The notes under the pieces are model-generated. The model did not search any database. It was not told where the DNA came from and was given only the letters and a program-made list of their open reading frames with translations. This document shows, in pieces, positions 17,784 to 26,020 of a stretch of DNA of 64,000 nt; positions within the stretch are counted from its first letter, which is position 1; every line of letters begins with the position of its first letter. The translations under genes and the position numbers were made by a program. The DNA is taken from positions 531,238 through 595,237 of the forward strand of contig JAFDWQ010000003.1 of the NCBI GenBank assembly GCA_018268395.1, in the 5' to 3' direction. The DNA comes from Armatimonadota bacterium. GTDB taxonomy: Bacteria > Armatimonadota > Fimbriimonadia > Fimbriimonadales > Fimbriimonadaceae.

Positions 17784-17789
17784 TCTCGG

Positions 17790-18182
17790 CTAGCGGGCCG
17801 AGTCGGGCCTGGGGTCACCGGCCGTTCCCGTCGTGCCCGTGTCGCCCGTAGCGCCGTCAGCGTTGTCCGAGCGTTCGTCGGATCCCTGGTCGTCTCCCTT
17901 TGTCGAACCTCCGGCTTCTGTCGAACCTTTCGAGGCGTCGATGTGGATGTCGGTCCGCGACTCGGGGGCGGGCGGAGTGACGATCGTCGTGGTCGGTGGT
18001 GTGACGACGGGCGGCGCCTGGTCACGGATGATCGTGGTCGACGGTGCGGTCGGTGCCCAGGGATGCCAAGCGACAGCGACGATGCCGATCAATGCGGCGA
18101 TGCAGACCACGAAAAATACGACAATGAGAGTGTTCGAGCGTGAGTCGCTCTCGACGTAGTGGACTTCCCGGATTTCGTTCAT
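17790..18182 (-). CDS. Single-pass membrane protein with disordered Pro/Thr and Asp/Gly tail
   Basis: 130 residues. Residues ~17-43 are one transmembrane helix (SNTLIVVFFVVCIAALIGIVAV) following a short charged N-terminus, then a low-complexity tail: PPVVTPPTTTIVTPPAP followed by an acidic Asp/Gly/Thr-rich end. Such proteins are common small envelope proteins of unknown role. Convergent with the M20D gene, 6 bases apart. Confidence 0.6.
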   Translation of the reverse strand: MNEIREVHYVESDSRSNTLIVVFFVVCIAALIGIVAVAWHPWAPTAPSTTIIRDQAPPVVTPPTTTIVTPPAPESRTDIHIDASKGSTEAGGSTKGDDQGSDERSDNADGATGDTGTTGTAGDPRPDSAR

Positions 18183-18273
18183 GGCTGTGCTCCTAGTCGT
18201 TCGACAAGGTTTTTCCTAGAACGCCGGTCAGACGGCAAAGTGACATCTTGGGCCCAATACGTGCCCGAGTCGG

Positions 18274-19359
18274 TCACTCGTCGAAGACTTGGCCGCGCCT
18301 GAGGGAACGTCCCTCCAAGACCGTTTCGCCATCGGTTTTGTCAAGACGGATCGGCTTGCAGGCCAGCCGGTCGACCAAGTGCTTCGTCAACTCTTCTGAA
18401 TGCGTCGTGATCCAAAGTTGGCTGTACTGAGAAGCGTGGGCGAACATGTCGGCCAGGGGCGCCAAGACCGAGGGGTTCAGGCTGGTCTCAGGCTCGTTGA
18501 ACGCGATGAGAGGTGACGGCCGGAACGGGAAACAGGCCGCGGCAAGACACAGGAACTTCAGCGTCCCGTCCGAGAGTTCGCGGCCGGACATCGCCCGCTC
18601 GATACCGTCGCTGTGGACGACGAGGCTCTCAGGCGTGGCCGTCAAGGACATGGTGGGGAAGGCGGCCCGAAGGATCGGCCACAACGTGTCCCCTTCTCCC
18701 CGTTCCGACGTCACGTACATCGCCGGTCCAAGGTTCGAGCCGTCCTCGTGGAGACGGGGCGAGAACGTGGCCAAGGCCGGACGGCGGACGGGCGAGTCTT
18801 TGTCGGTCCGGAACTCGTGATAGAACGTCCAGCGCTCCACGGATTCGCGGAACAGGTAGAGGTAGCCGTACTTCTCGGGGTCGCGCACCTGGGCGAAGAC
18901 GGACTCGGAGTCCACCAAATCGGTCCGGAGCTCGCTGTCCCCGGCAAGGCCCCGCATGGTGGCGACGGACGACTTGCGGTCGACCATGACCCTTCCGGCC
19001 AGCTTGACGACTTCGGACTTGATCTGAGGGTCGAGCGGGAACAAAGGGAGTTCCGAAGCAGGACGGAGGCCCAACTCGAGCGTGTATTCGAAGGGGTCCG
19101 TCACCACGGACAACTTCAGCCTCACGGGCCCCGAGCTGCGAGGGCCGGCCCAAAGCACCGAATCGAGGCCGCCTTCGTCGGCAAGGGACTGTGCGAGGCG
19201 ACCCTCGACCGCGCTTTTCAGGAGCCGGAACGCATTGAAGAGGTTGCTCTTCCCACAACCGTTCGGGCCTGTGATGAGGTTGACGTTCCCGAACCGGATT
19301 TCAAGGCCCCGGATCGAGCGGAAGCCTTCGACCGTCAGGGACTGCACCTGGCCCGTCAC
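18274..19359 (-). CDS. RecF/SMC-like AAA ATPase (AAA_21 type)
   Basis: About 361 residues from GTG 19359 (GTG 19347 is also possible); the open frame continues upstream but overlaps the ferredoxin gene. Walker A is GPNGCGKSN at ~31-39. The ABC-like signature is LSDGTLKFLCLAAACF, Walker B reads LIAFNEPETSLNP (N before E instead of the usual D or E), and the H-loop is WITTHSEEL. No Toprim nuclease follows, so this is a stand-alone ATPase of the COG4637 kind; its role is unknown, with DNA repair or defence as possibilities. Two facing genes share a 58-base region with the ferredoxin. Confidence 0.75.
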   Translation of the reverse strand: MTGQVQSLTVEGFRSIRGLEIRFGNVNLITGPNGCGKSNLFNAFRLLKSAVEGRLAQSLADEGGLDSVLWAGPRSSGPVRLKLSVVTDPFEYTLELGLRPASELPLFPLDPQIKSEVVKLAGRVMVDRKSSVATMRGLAGDSELRTDLVDSESVFAQVRDPEKYGYLYLFRESVERWTFYHEFRTDKDSPVRRPALATFSPRLHEDGSNLGPAMYVTSERGEGDTLWPILRAAFPTMSLTATPESLVVHSDGIERAMSGRELSDGTLKFLCLAAACFPFRPSPLIAFNEPETSLNPSVLAPLADMFAHASQYSQLWITTHSEELTKHLVDRLACKPIRLDKTDGETVLEGRSLRRGQVFDE

Positions 19360-19417
19360 GGCACCGATAGTACCGGCCAGGCCCGCCGTTTGACCGAAGT
19401 GCGGCCGCTCCGGTACC

Positions 19418-19753
19418 ATGGCCGACTTCATGCCGGTACACAAGGTCACAGTCGAAGGGTTCGGGACGTTCGAGGTCGAAGGAGGCACGAAACTCGTCCT
19501 GGCGATGGAACGCAACGGCGTGGACGTCAGCCACCGGTGCGGAGGCAACGCCCGGTGTACGACGTGCCGTGTCCGTTTTCTTTCGGAAGAACCTCCGATG
19601 GGTCAGAAAGAGCAAGATTGTCTCGAAGAGGACGGCGTCTTGGGCGAGTTCCGACTGAGCTGCCAAAGCCGCGTCGACCGCGACATGAACGTCGCCGTCC
19701 TGATGCGGGCCAGCGAGCAAGGTTGGGATCCAGGGATCGAAGTCGAAGACTGA
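19418..19753 (+). CDS. [2Fe-2S] ferredoxin, adrenodoxin-type spacing
   Basis: 111 residues. Beta-grasp fold with cysteine ligands C41-x5-C47-x2-C50 and C82 (motif RCGGNARCTTC, then RLSCQS). The C-x5-C-x2-C spacing is that of adrenodoxin/Isc-type ferredoxins, as opposed to plant-type C-x4-C-x2-C. It transfers single electrons; the partner cannot be told from the neighbours. Divergent from the AAA ATPase and ~55 bases before the M20 peptidase. Confidence 0.85.
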   Translation: MADFMPVHKVTVEGFGTFEVEGGTKLVLAMERNGVDVSHRCGGNARCTTCRVRFLSEEPPMGQKEQDCLEEDGVLGEFRLSCQSRVDRDMNVAVLMRASEQGWDPGIEVED

Positions 19754-19808
19754 GGCACCCTCCTCGGACAGGTGCCAAAATGGGCGGACGCTCTCACGAC
19801 GTGGCACC

Positions 19809-20930
19809 ATGATCAACGAACAACGCCTCGTATCGCTCTTTCAAGAGCTGGTGCTCATCGACGCCCCTGCGCTCCAAGAGCGGGCCGTCGTCGACGCGAC
19901 CCGCAAGACCCTCGAGTCGATCGGACTCGATGTCTGGGAAGACGACGCGGGAGCCAAGATCGGCGGAAACGCGAACAACCTGATCGCGGTCTTAAGAGGG
20001 AACAGGCCGGGGGCGCCTAAGGTCTTTCTGAGCGCACACTTCGATACGGTCGAGCCGACCGCCGGCCTCGTCGTCCAGGAGCGGGACGGGACGTTCTATT
20101 CGTCCGGCGACACGATCCTCGGCGCCGACGATAAGGCGGGCATGGCCCCTGCGATCGAAGCGGTCCGCTGTCTCATCGAGACGGGAGCAGAACACGGAGA
20201 CGTGTACCTGTTGTTCTCGTGCGCGGAAGAGATCGGATTGCTGGGTGCGGCCGCCTTGGACATCGAGAGTCTCGGCCTCGACTTCGGCTACGTCTTGGAC
20301 ACCGGGCCTCCCGTCGGCACCTTCGTCACGCGCACTGCGACGCACGACAAGATCGACTTCCTGATCAAGGGGAAGCCGGCCCATGCCGGCAAAGACCCGG
20401 AGCACGGTATCAACGCGATCAGCGTCCTCGCCGACGCCGTGTCCGGTCTCAAAGTCGGCCGCATCGGCCCCGAGACGACGTCCAACCTTGGGATCGTCGA
20501 AGGCGGTACGGCCGTCAACGTCGTCTGTCCTTTCGTGAAGGTCAAAGGCGAAGCCCGCTCGACGTCCGTCGCCGAACTCGACGCGTGCGTCGAAGAGATG
20601 ATCAAGGCCTTTCGTTCTGCAGGCGAGAAATGGGGCGCTTCCGTCGAAGTCGACCACGAGCGCCATTACGACGCGTACAGCCTTCCGGACTCCTCGAAAG
20701 TCGTCCAAGTCGCCCAACGGGCCGCACGGAACCTCGGCCACTCCGGCGACTTGCGGACGACGTTAGGCGGAAGCGACGCCAACGTCTACAACCGCAAAGG
20801 CGTTCCGACCGCCGTCGTCGGGACAGGCATGGAGTACATCCATACCCACGATGAGCGGGTTTCGCGGGCCGATCTCGTCGCGACGGCCCGGTTGGCGTAC
20901 GAATTAGTCGTCGAAGCCGCCCGGGACTGA
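19809..20930 (+). CDS. M20 metallopeptidase, PepT-like
   Basis: 373 residues. Metal ligands of the dizinc site: AHFDTVEP (H78, D80), LGADDKAG (D115 bridging), SCAEEIG (catalytic and ligand Glu), a later Asp in LDTGPP and the C-terminal IHTHDE. The lid domain with GKPAHAGKDPEHGI is the tripeptidase-T pattern (PepT2 type). It trims short peptides in the cytoplasm. The third enzyme of the M20 superfamily in this window is at 50708-52096. Confidence 0.88.
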   Translation: MINEQRLVSLFQELVLIDAPALQERAVVDATRKTLESIGLDVWEDDAGAKIGGNANNLIAVLRGNRPGAPKVFLSAHFDTVEPTAGLVVQERDGTFYSSGDTILGADDKAGMAPAIEAVRCLIETGAEHGDVYLLFSCAEEIGLLGAAALDIESLGLDFGYVLDTGPPVGTFVTRTATHDKIDFLIKGKPAHAGKDPEHGINAISVLADAVSGLKVGRIGPETTSNLGIVEGGTAVNVVCPFVKVKGEARSTSVAELDACVEEMIKAFRSAGEKWGASVEVDHERHYDAYSLPDSSKVVQVAQRAARNLGHSGDLRTTLGGSDANVYNRKGVPTAVVGTGMEYIHTHDERVSRADLVATARLAYELVVEAARD

Positions 20931-20962
20931 AGCACCGTCCCGGCTTCGACCGTCTGGAATGC

Positions 20963-20968
20963 TATGAT
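20963..20968 (+). promoter_or_regulatory. Extended -10 promoter of the barrel protein gene
   Basis: TGCTATGATG contains TG-N-TATGAT, a good extended -10 element, 46 bases before ATG 21014. The leader contains a hairpin (atgctg/cagcat with an inner ggcc/ggcc) and GGGAA upstream of the start. Confidence 0.45.
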
Positions 20969-21013
20969 GCTGTCCAAGGCCGGACACGGCCCCAGCATGA
21001 TAGGGAATCAAGG

Positions 21014-21541
21014 ATGACCAAGACCGCAACCCTCGCCCTCGTGACGATCCTGGCCCTCGGCGCTGCCGGTACGGCCCAAGCCCAATATTCCAAGCCGCTC
21101 GGACTCAGCGTCCGCATCGGTCTCTTCTATCCGTCGAACGGCGAAGCCCGCGACGTGGAAGGCCAGGGTTGGTTCGCCGGCGGAATCGAGTACAAGGGTG
21201 GCGACCTTAAGTTCGGGACGGGCACGAACGCCAAGTACAGCGCGATGTGGACGGCGTCGCTCGACTATTACGGAAAGGGCAGCTATAGCAACGCGCCGCT
21301 GCTTCTGAACTACGTCGGCCGGATGGACCAGGTGTACTACACCGCCGGTGCGGGCGTCGGCTTCGGACACGTCGCCAAAACGGGCGGCGGATCGACGAGC
21401 GACACGGAGTTCGCGTTCCAACTGGGCGTCGGTTACGACTTCGTGAAAATGGCGACCCCGTTCTTCGTCGAACTGAAGTACTTCGGGAGCTCCGAGAGCC
21501 GCTTGACCGGCTTCGGCGTCTACGGCGGCGTCCGGTTCTGA
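21014..21541 (+). CDS. Small outer-membrane beta-barrel-like protein
   Basis: 175 residues with a signal peptide (1-23, AQAQ). The mature part alternates hydrophobic and polar residues (LGLSVRIGLFYPSN, FAGGIEYKGGDL, SAMWTASLDYYG, VYYTAGAGVGFGHV, FAFQLGVGYDFV) and ends in the C-terminal Phe of GVYGGVRF, as in outer-membrane barrels. Eight strands fit the length. No specific family is recognised, so the call rests on pattern only. Its own promoter and a bidirectional terminator indicate a monocistronic unit. Confidence 0.65.
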   Translation: MTKTATLALVTILALGAAGTAQAQYSKPLGLSVRIGLFYPSNGEARDVEGQGWFAGGIEYKGGDLKFGTGTNAKYSAMWTASLDYYGKGSYSNAPLLLNYVGRMDQVYYTAGAGVGFGHVAKTGGGSTSDTEFAFQLGVGYDFVKMATPFFVELKYFGSSESRLTGFGVYGGVRF

Positions 21542-21560
21542 CGCGTTGACTGAAAATGGG

Positions 21561-21590
21561 AAGGGCAGGGGCCGTACGGCCCCTGCCCTT
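21561..21590. terminator. Bidirectional terminator: perfect 30-base palindrome
   Basis: aagggcaggggccgt followed directly by its exact reverse complement, between the stop of the barrel gene (21541) and the stop of ada (21607). On the minus strand it is followed by CCCATTTTCA, a short T run. It serves both convergent genes. Confidence 0.8.
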
Positions 21591-21606
21591 CGTCGCTTCT
21601 AATAGG

Positions 21607-22662
21607 TCAGACCAGGCGCGTTTGGCCCGACTCGAGTTCCAGAAGCCGCTGTTTGCGCCACTTGCCTCCCCCGTAACCCTGGAGCGCGCCGTTGGCCGCG
21701 ATCACGCGGTGGCACGGAACGATGATCGCGATGCGGTTGTCGCCGTTGGCTTTCCCGACCGCTCGGACGGCACCGGTGTTCTCGATTCGGGCCGCAATGT
21801 CCTGGTACGAACACGTCCGGCCGTAACCGACTTTCAAGAGTTCCCTCCAGACCCGTTCTTGGAAGGGGGATCCTTTGAGGACGATCGGCACGTCGAACTC
21901 CGTCCGCCTGCCCTCGAAGTACTCGTCCAACTCGCGGGCCGTCTGTTCGAGCACAGGCGAGCTTCCGGGCACCAGGGTGGCCGTGAACCTCCGCCGGAGC
22001 GTCTCGAGCTGTGTGGCGAGCATCCGTCGGTCGACGAACTCGAGCAGGCAGAGCCCCTCGTCGTCCGAACAGGCCAGCATCGGGCCGAGCGGCGTCTCCA
22101 ACCATCGGCAATCGAGCGTCCTTGCCGAACCGTTGCGGCTCGGCGTAGTCCCGATGATGTTCTCGAACGCCTCACGGAACCCACTGTCCGAACCGTATCC
22201 TGCGTCCATTCCTGCCGTCACCACGTCTTGGCCTTCTCGCACGCGCTTCAAGGCCTGCCCCATTCTGCGCGAACGGCTGTACGCCTGGAACGTCATCCCG
22301 TAGTTCTTCAAGAAGTAACGGCGGGCCCGGTCGGGGTCGAAACCGAGACCCTTGAGGTCGGCGTTGGTCAGACGCCGTGACGGTTCTTCGTCGACGACCT
22401 CGAAAAGCTTCGTCGCCCAGTCGGGAGACTTGCCTCCGGCGTCCATGGGCCGGCACCGCTTGCACGGCCTGTAACCGGCATGCAGGGCGGCTGACGCCGT
22501 GGCGAAGAACTCGACGTTTTTTGCGAGCGGGGTCCGCGCCGGACAACCTGGCCGGCAAAAGATCCCGGTGGACTTGACGGCCACGAAGAACACGCCCGTG
22601 TACGACTCGTCGCGGCGCTCGACCGCTTCGTACATGGTCTGGAAGGGCGGCAAACGGTTCAT
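21607..22662 (-). CDS. ada: Ada: methylphosphotriester- and O6-methylguanine-DNA methyltransferase/regulator
   Basis: 351 residues from ATG 22662; the longer open frame upstream overlaps the transaminase and is not coding. Residues ~1-80 are the Ada zinc domain with C36 (methyl acceptor), C40, C67 and C70 (GIFCRPGC, RPCKRC). Residues ~85-175 are the AraC-type helix-turn-helix pair (VTAGMDAGYGSDSGFREAFE). Residues ~185-351 are the O6-methyltransferase domain with catalytic C317 in IVPCHRV and the arginine-finger region GAVRAVGKANGDN. It repairs alkylated DNA and, when methylated, activates the adaptive response. Full length; all key cysteines present. Confidence 0.92.
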   Translation of the reverse strand: MNRLPPFQTMYEAVERRDESYTGVFFVAVKSTGIFCRPGCPARTPLAKNVEFFATASAALHAGYRPCKRCRPMDAGGKSPDWATKLFEVVDEEPSRRLTNADLKGLGFDPDRARRYFLKNYGMTFQAYSRSRRMGQALKRVREGQDVVTAGMDAGYGSDSGFREAFENIIGTTPSRNGSARTLDCRWLETPLGPMLACSDDEGLCLLEFVDRRMLATQLETLRRRFTATLVPGSSPVLEQTARELDEYFEGRRTEFDVPIVLKGSPFQERVWRELLKVGYGRTCSYQDIAARIENTGAVRAVGKANGDNRIAIIVPCHRVIAANGALQGYGGGKWRKQRLLELESGQTRLV

Positions 22663-22794
22663 GTCCGGACGTGTACCTGGTCGCCCTCGTGGCCTGCCGC
22701 CGAAAACGCGACGCGGATGTCCCCGCGGTGTTGCGTAGGCCCTGGGTGGGCATTCCTTCTCATGGGAGCCCGTCGGGCTCCGCTCAGGGGCCTT

Positions 22795-22800
22795 CACAAT
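22795..22800 (+). promoter_or_regulatory. Candidate -10 box for the lysine transaminase gene
   Basis: CACAAT ends 6 bases before ATG 22807, with no ribosome site between. Matches the leaderless layout seen elsewhere in the window. Confidence 0.35.
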
Positions 22801-22806
22801 CTCCTT

Positions 22807-24150
22807 ATGCCCCTCGTTTTGGACCGACCCGCCGTCATGCCTGGACCTGTGTCCGCTAGGATGTTGGACGAACTTGGGCGGTACGTCGTTTGTGACCCGC
22901 AGCCCTTCGCCGTCGACCTTGCGAATTGCGAAGGCATGTGGCTGGCGACCGTCGACGGCCGCCGGTTGTTCGACTGGGCGGGATACTACGGCTCCAAACT
23001 GATCGGTCACAACCACCCCGGGCTGTACGACCCGGACTACACCGAGAGGCTCGTCCGGGCCGCCAACAACAAGGTCGCGAACCCCGACTTCTTGACCCAA
23101 GAATGCCTGGACTATTACCGGACGGTCCATCGCCTCGCACCCGAAGTCATGAGGAACCCTGATCTTGAGGTGTACGTAGTGAATTCGGGAGCGGAAGCGG
23201 TCGAGAACATGATGAAGTACATGGTCAGCCGCTTCAACTCCAAGCGGCTCGCCGAAGGACGGTCGGCCACGAACCGCCGCTTCGTCTACTTCGACAAGGC
23301 GTTCCACGGACGGACGGTGTTCGCGCTCGGCGTCACGCAGACCCTGGACCCGGTGGCGACGAAGGACTTCCACGGCCTTACTGCCGGTGGGAACATCCGG
23401 CTGCCGTTCCCGTCGATCGACACCGACAAGAGCGAAGCCGAGAACCTACGGACGACCCAGAACTGCCTGGAGATGGCCGAGACGGTCGTCGCCCAAATGG
23501 CGGACGAGATCGTCGGCATCATCGTCGAACCGATCCAAGGCGCAGGTGGTCAACGCGTGGGCTACCCCAGCTTCTTCCGGGGACTCAGCGACATCGCCCA
23601 CAAGTACGGCGTCTACTTGGCGTTCGACGAAGTCCAGACCGGGCTCGGCCCGACAGGAAAGGTCTTCGCGATCGACCATTTCGACCTGCCTCGTCCGCCG
23701 CTCGCCGTCGCGAGCGGAAAGAAGTTCGGCGCCGGTGTCGTCTACATGCACGAGCCGCTTCAAGAGATCGGCGTCCTCGACTCCACCTGGGGCGGGACCC
23801 TGGCCGATATGGTGCGCGTCGTCCGGGAGATCGAGATCGTCGAGAGCGAGGGGTTGGTCGCAAGGGCCGAGTCCACGGGAGCCGTGATCGTCGAGGCGCT
23901 CAAAGGTCTCCGGGACAAGCACCGGGCCGTCATGTCCAACGTCCGCGGCATGGGACTGTACCAAGGGTTCTCGCTCGACTCCAACGCAAGAAAGTCCGCA
24001 CTTGTCCGGGTCGCAAGGGAAGAGCACGACCTTCTTCTTCTCGGGGGCGGAGAGCGGTCGATCCGACTGCGGCCGAACCTCAGCGTGACCGTGGCCGACG
24101 TCGGTCTGCTGGCCGGGAAACTCGACGCGGCCCTGACCAGCGTGTCCTGA
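22807..24150 (+). CDS. lat: L-lysine 6-transaminase-type class III aminotransferase
   Basis: 447 residues from ATG 22807. PLP-fold type I, class III: substrate and cofactor motifs LANCEGMWLATVDGRRLFDWAG split between N-terminal strands, VVNSGAEAVENMMK, FDKAFHGRTVFAL, IVEPIQGAGGQR, AFDEVQTGLGPTGK, and PLAVASGKKFGAG, whose lysine is the Schiff-base residue. The sequence NNKVANPDFLTQE and the N-terminal layout match the lysine epsilon-aminotransferase family, which turns lysine into 2-aminoadipate semialdehyde. A GABA- or ornithine-type substrate cannot be excluded. Its role in lysine catabolism is inferred. Confidence 0.8.
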   Translation: MPLVLDRPAVMPGPVSARMLDELGRYVVCDPQPFAVDLANCEGMWLATVDGRRLFDWAGYYGSKLIGHNHPGLYDPDYTERLVRAANNKVANPDFLTQECLDYYRTVHRLAPEVMRNPDLEVYVVNSGAEAVENMMKYMVSRFNSKRLAEGRSATNRRFVYFDKAFHGRTVFALGVTQTLDPVATKDFHGLTAGGNIRLPFPSIDTDKSEAENLRTTQNCLEMAETVVAQMADEIVGIIVEPIQGAGGQRVGYPSFFRGLSDIAHKYGVYLAFDEVQTGLGPTGKVFAIDHFDLPRPPLAVASGKKFGAGVVYMHEPLQEIGVLDSTWGGTLADMVRVVREIEIVESEGLVARAESTGAVIVEALKGLRDKHRAVMSNVRGMGLYQGFSLDSNARKSALVRVAREEHDLLLLGGGERSIRLRPNLSVTVADVGLLAGKLDAALTSVS

Positions 24151-24161
24151 CGACGTCCGGC

Positions 24162-24167
24162 TAGAAT
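24162..24167 (+). promoter_or_regulatory. Candidate -10 box for a leaderless GH15 mRNA
   Basis: TAGAAT, then exactly 6 bases, then ATG 24174. Identical box and spacing to those of the VIT gene and the SGNH hydrolase. Confidence 0.45.
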
Positions 24168-24173
24168 CCCGAT

Positions 24174-26012
24174 ATGCCACGGCCGCTCGTCTACGGGAAC
24201 GGACGCTTCCTCATCGCGTTCGACCGTAGGCACCGCGCCAGGGACCTGTTCTTCCCGAACGTCGGGTATCCGAACCATCTCCTTGGGCACACGGTCAAAA
24301 CGGGGATCTGGTCGGACGGCGAATTCGGGTGGTGCGACGCCGACGACTGGGACATTCGTCAGGACTACGAACGGTCGTGCCTCGTCGGGCGTTCGCTGTG
24401 GCGTTCGTGGAAAGCCGGCTTCGAGATCGACGTCCAGGAGGCGGCACACCCGGAAGAAGCGCTGTTCGTGCGCCGGTTCCGGGTGACCGACCTCCGCGGC
24501 CTCGCACGGAACGTCACCCTGTTCTCGACGCAAAACCTGATCCATGGACAGAGCGACGTCGGCAACACCGCGTTCTGGAACCCGTTCTGCCAAGCTTTGG
24601 TCCATTACCGGGGTCCGTACTGCACGCTCGTCGCCGCCCGGGCCTCCCATGGGGGCCCGCCCCAGTATGCGACGGGTTTGACCGGCTTCGGCGATCTCGA
24701 GGGGACCTGGCGCGACGCCGAGGACGGACGTTTGAGCGCGAACCCGATCGCCCAGGGATCCGTGGACTCTACGATCGGCGTCGGACTGGCCGCCGACGGT
24801 CTGGAAACGCTCGACTTGGCGTTCGTCTGCGGATCGCGGCTGGACGAGGTCGTCGGTCTCTTGGAGCGGTCCGAGGCGGCGGGATGGGACGAGGTGTTCG
24901 AGCGGACGCGGACGTCCGGTCAAATCTATGTCTCGAAGGCCCCGGCCCTGGAGCTTTCCGAGCGCATCGGTGCCCTCGTGGAGCGGAGCCTGTTGCTCGT
25001 GCGTTCCCAGATCGATCATGAAGGCGCGATCGTCGCCGCCAACGATTCCGACATCCTGGCGACGAACCGTGCGACGTACAGCTATTGTTGGCCGCGGGAC
25101 GGGGCGTGCGTGTCGCGGGTCATGGCGTCGCTCGGATCGCCCGAAATCGCAGAGGGCTTTCTCCAGTACTGCCGCCGCATCGAACCGAGAGACCAACCGT
25201 TCTTCCTACAAAAGTATCGGAGCGACGGCAACCTCGGAGCGTCGTGGCACCCGTGGATCGTGAACGGCCGGCCGGAAATCCCGTTCCAAGAAGATGAGAC
25301 CGCCCTGGTGCTGTTGCTCCTTGCGGAGCAGGCCGCGACGCTGTCCGGAGACTGGGAGCCGTTCGGGAGGAAGCTGGCCGACGCGATCGTGGCCCACCGG
25401 GCGCCCGACGGGACGCCGCTCCCGAGTTGGGACCTGTGGGAAGAGCGGCACGGCGTCCACTTCTTTACCGCGTGCACGGCCGTGGCGGCCTTGCTCGCCG
25501 CGTCCACCGTTTGGTCGGAAGCGGCCTACGCAGAGGCCGCTCGCGGAACGCTCGAAGCGCTCGAAACCGTGTTCTGGAACGGCACGTCTTACGATCGGAT
25601 GATTGGCGACGCGACTCTGGACTCGGCCGTCCTCGGCGGGATGCTGCTCTGCGGCGGCCTTGACCCGGACCGGCAAAGGGCGACGTTCGAACGACTGGAG
25701 GAAGGCCTCACCGTCCGCTCCCCGATCGGTGGGCTGGCCCGATACGAAGGCGACTACTACTTCCGGCAGACCGACCTGTACCCGGGAAACCCGTGGGTCA
25801 TCTCCACCATGTGGTCGGCCCGGATGTCCGCGCGGTTCGGGGACACGGGGTCGGCGTGGAAGAAGTTGGAATGGGTCGTGGACAGGGCCGAAACGACCGG
25901 CGTCTTGGCCGAGCAGTACCATCCCGAAACCGGCGCGCCGTTGAGCGTCAGCCCCTTGACCTGGTCGCATACGGAGTTTCTCGAGACCGCCGCATTGCTC
26001 GGCGCGTCCTGA
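24174..26012 (+). CDS. GH15 glucoamylase-type glucosidase
   Basis: 612 residues. The N-terminal beta-sandwich (~1-270) includes GNGRFLIAFDRRHRARDLFFP and VGYPNH; the (alpha/alpha)6 barrel follows (~275-610). Catalytic glutamates are expected in SWDLWEERHG (E423/E424) and LAEQYHP (~587), and YCWPRDG (~305-310) is the conserved substrate-binding turn. GH15 enzymes release glucose from alpha-1,4/1,6-glucans or act on trehalose. No signal peptide, so it works in the cytoplasm. With the nearby GT4 synthase-like gene it fits glycogen or trehalose turnover. Confidence 0.88.
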   Translation: MPRPLVYGNGRFLIAFDRRHRARDLFFPNVGYPNHLLGHTVKTGIWSDGEFGWCDADDWDIRQDYERSCLVGRSLWRSWKAGFEIDVQEAAHPEEALFVRRFRVTDLRGLARNVTLFSTQNLIHGQSDVGNTAFWNPFCQALVHYRGPYCTLVAARASHGGPPQYATGLTGFGDLEGTWRDAEDGRLSANPIAQGSVDSTIGVGLAADGLETLDLAFVCGSRLDEVVGLLERSEAAGWDEVFERTRTSGQIYVSKAPALELSERIGALVERSLLLVRSQIDHEGAIVAANDSDILATNRATYSYCWPRDGACVSRVMASLGSPEIAEGFLQYCRRIEPRDQPFFLQKYRSDGNLGASWHPWIVNGRPEIPFQEDETALVLLLLAEQAATLSGDWEPFGRKLADAIVAHRAPDGTPLPSWDLWEERHGVHFFTACTAVAALLAASTVWSEAAYAEAARGTLEALETVFWNGTSYDRMIGDATLDSAVLGGMLLCGGLDPDRQRATFERLEEGLTVRSPIGGLARYEGDYYFRQTDLYPGNPWVISTMWSARMSARFGDTGSAWKKLEWVVDRAETTGVLAEQYHPETGAPLSVSPLTWSHTEFLETAALLGAS

Positions 26013-26020
26013 CCAGACGG

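Noticed and set aside
21607-23373. 588-residue version of Ada
   Set aside because: The part upstream of ATG 22662 overlaps the transaminase gene antisense and lacks any Ada homology; the start at 22662 gives the normal length.
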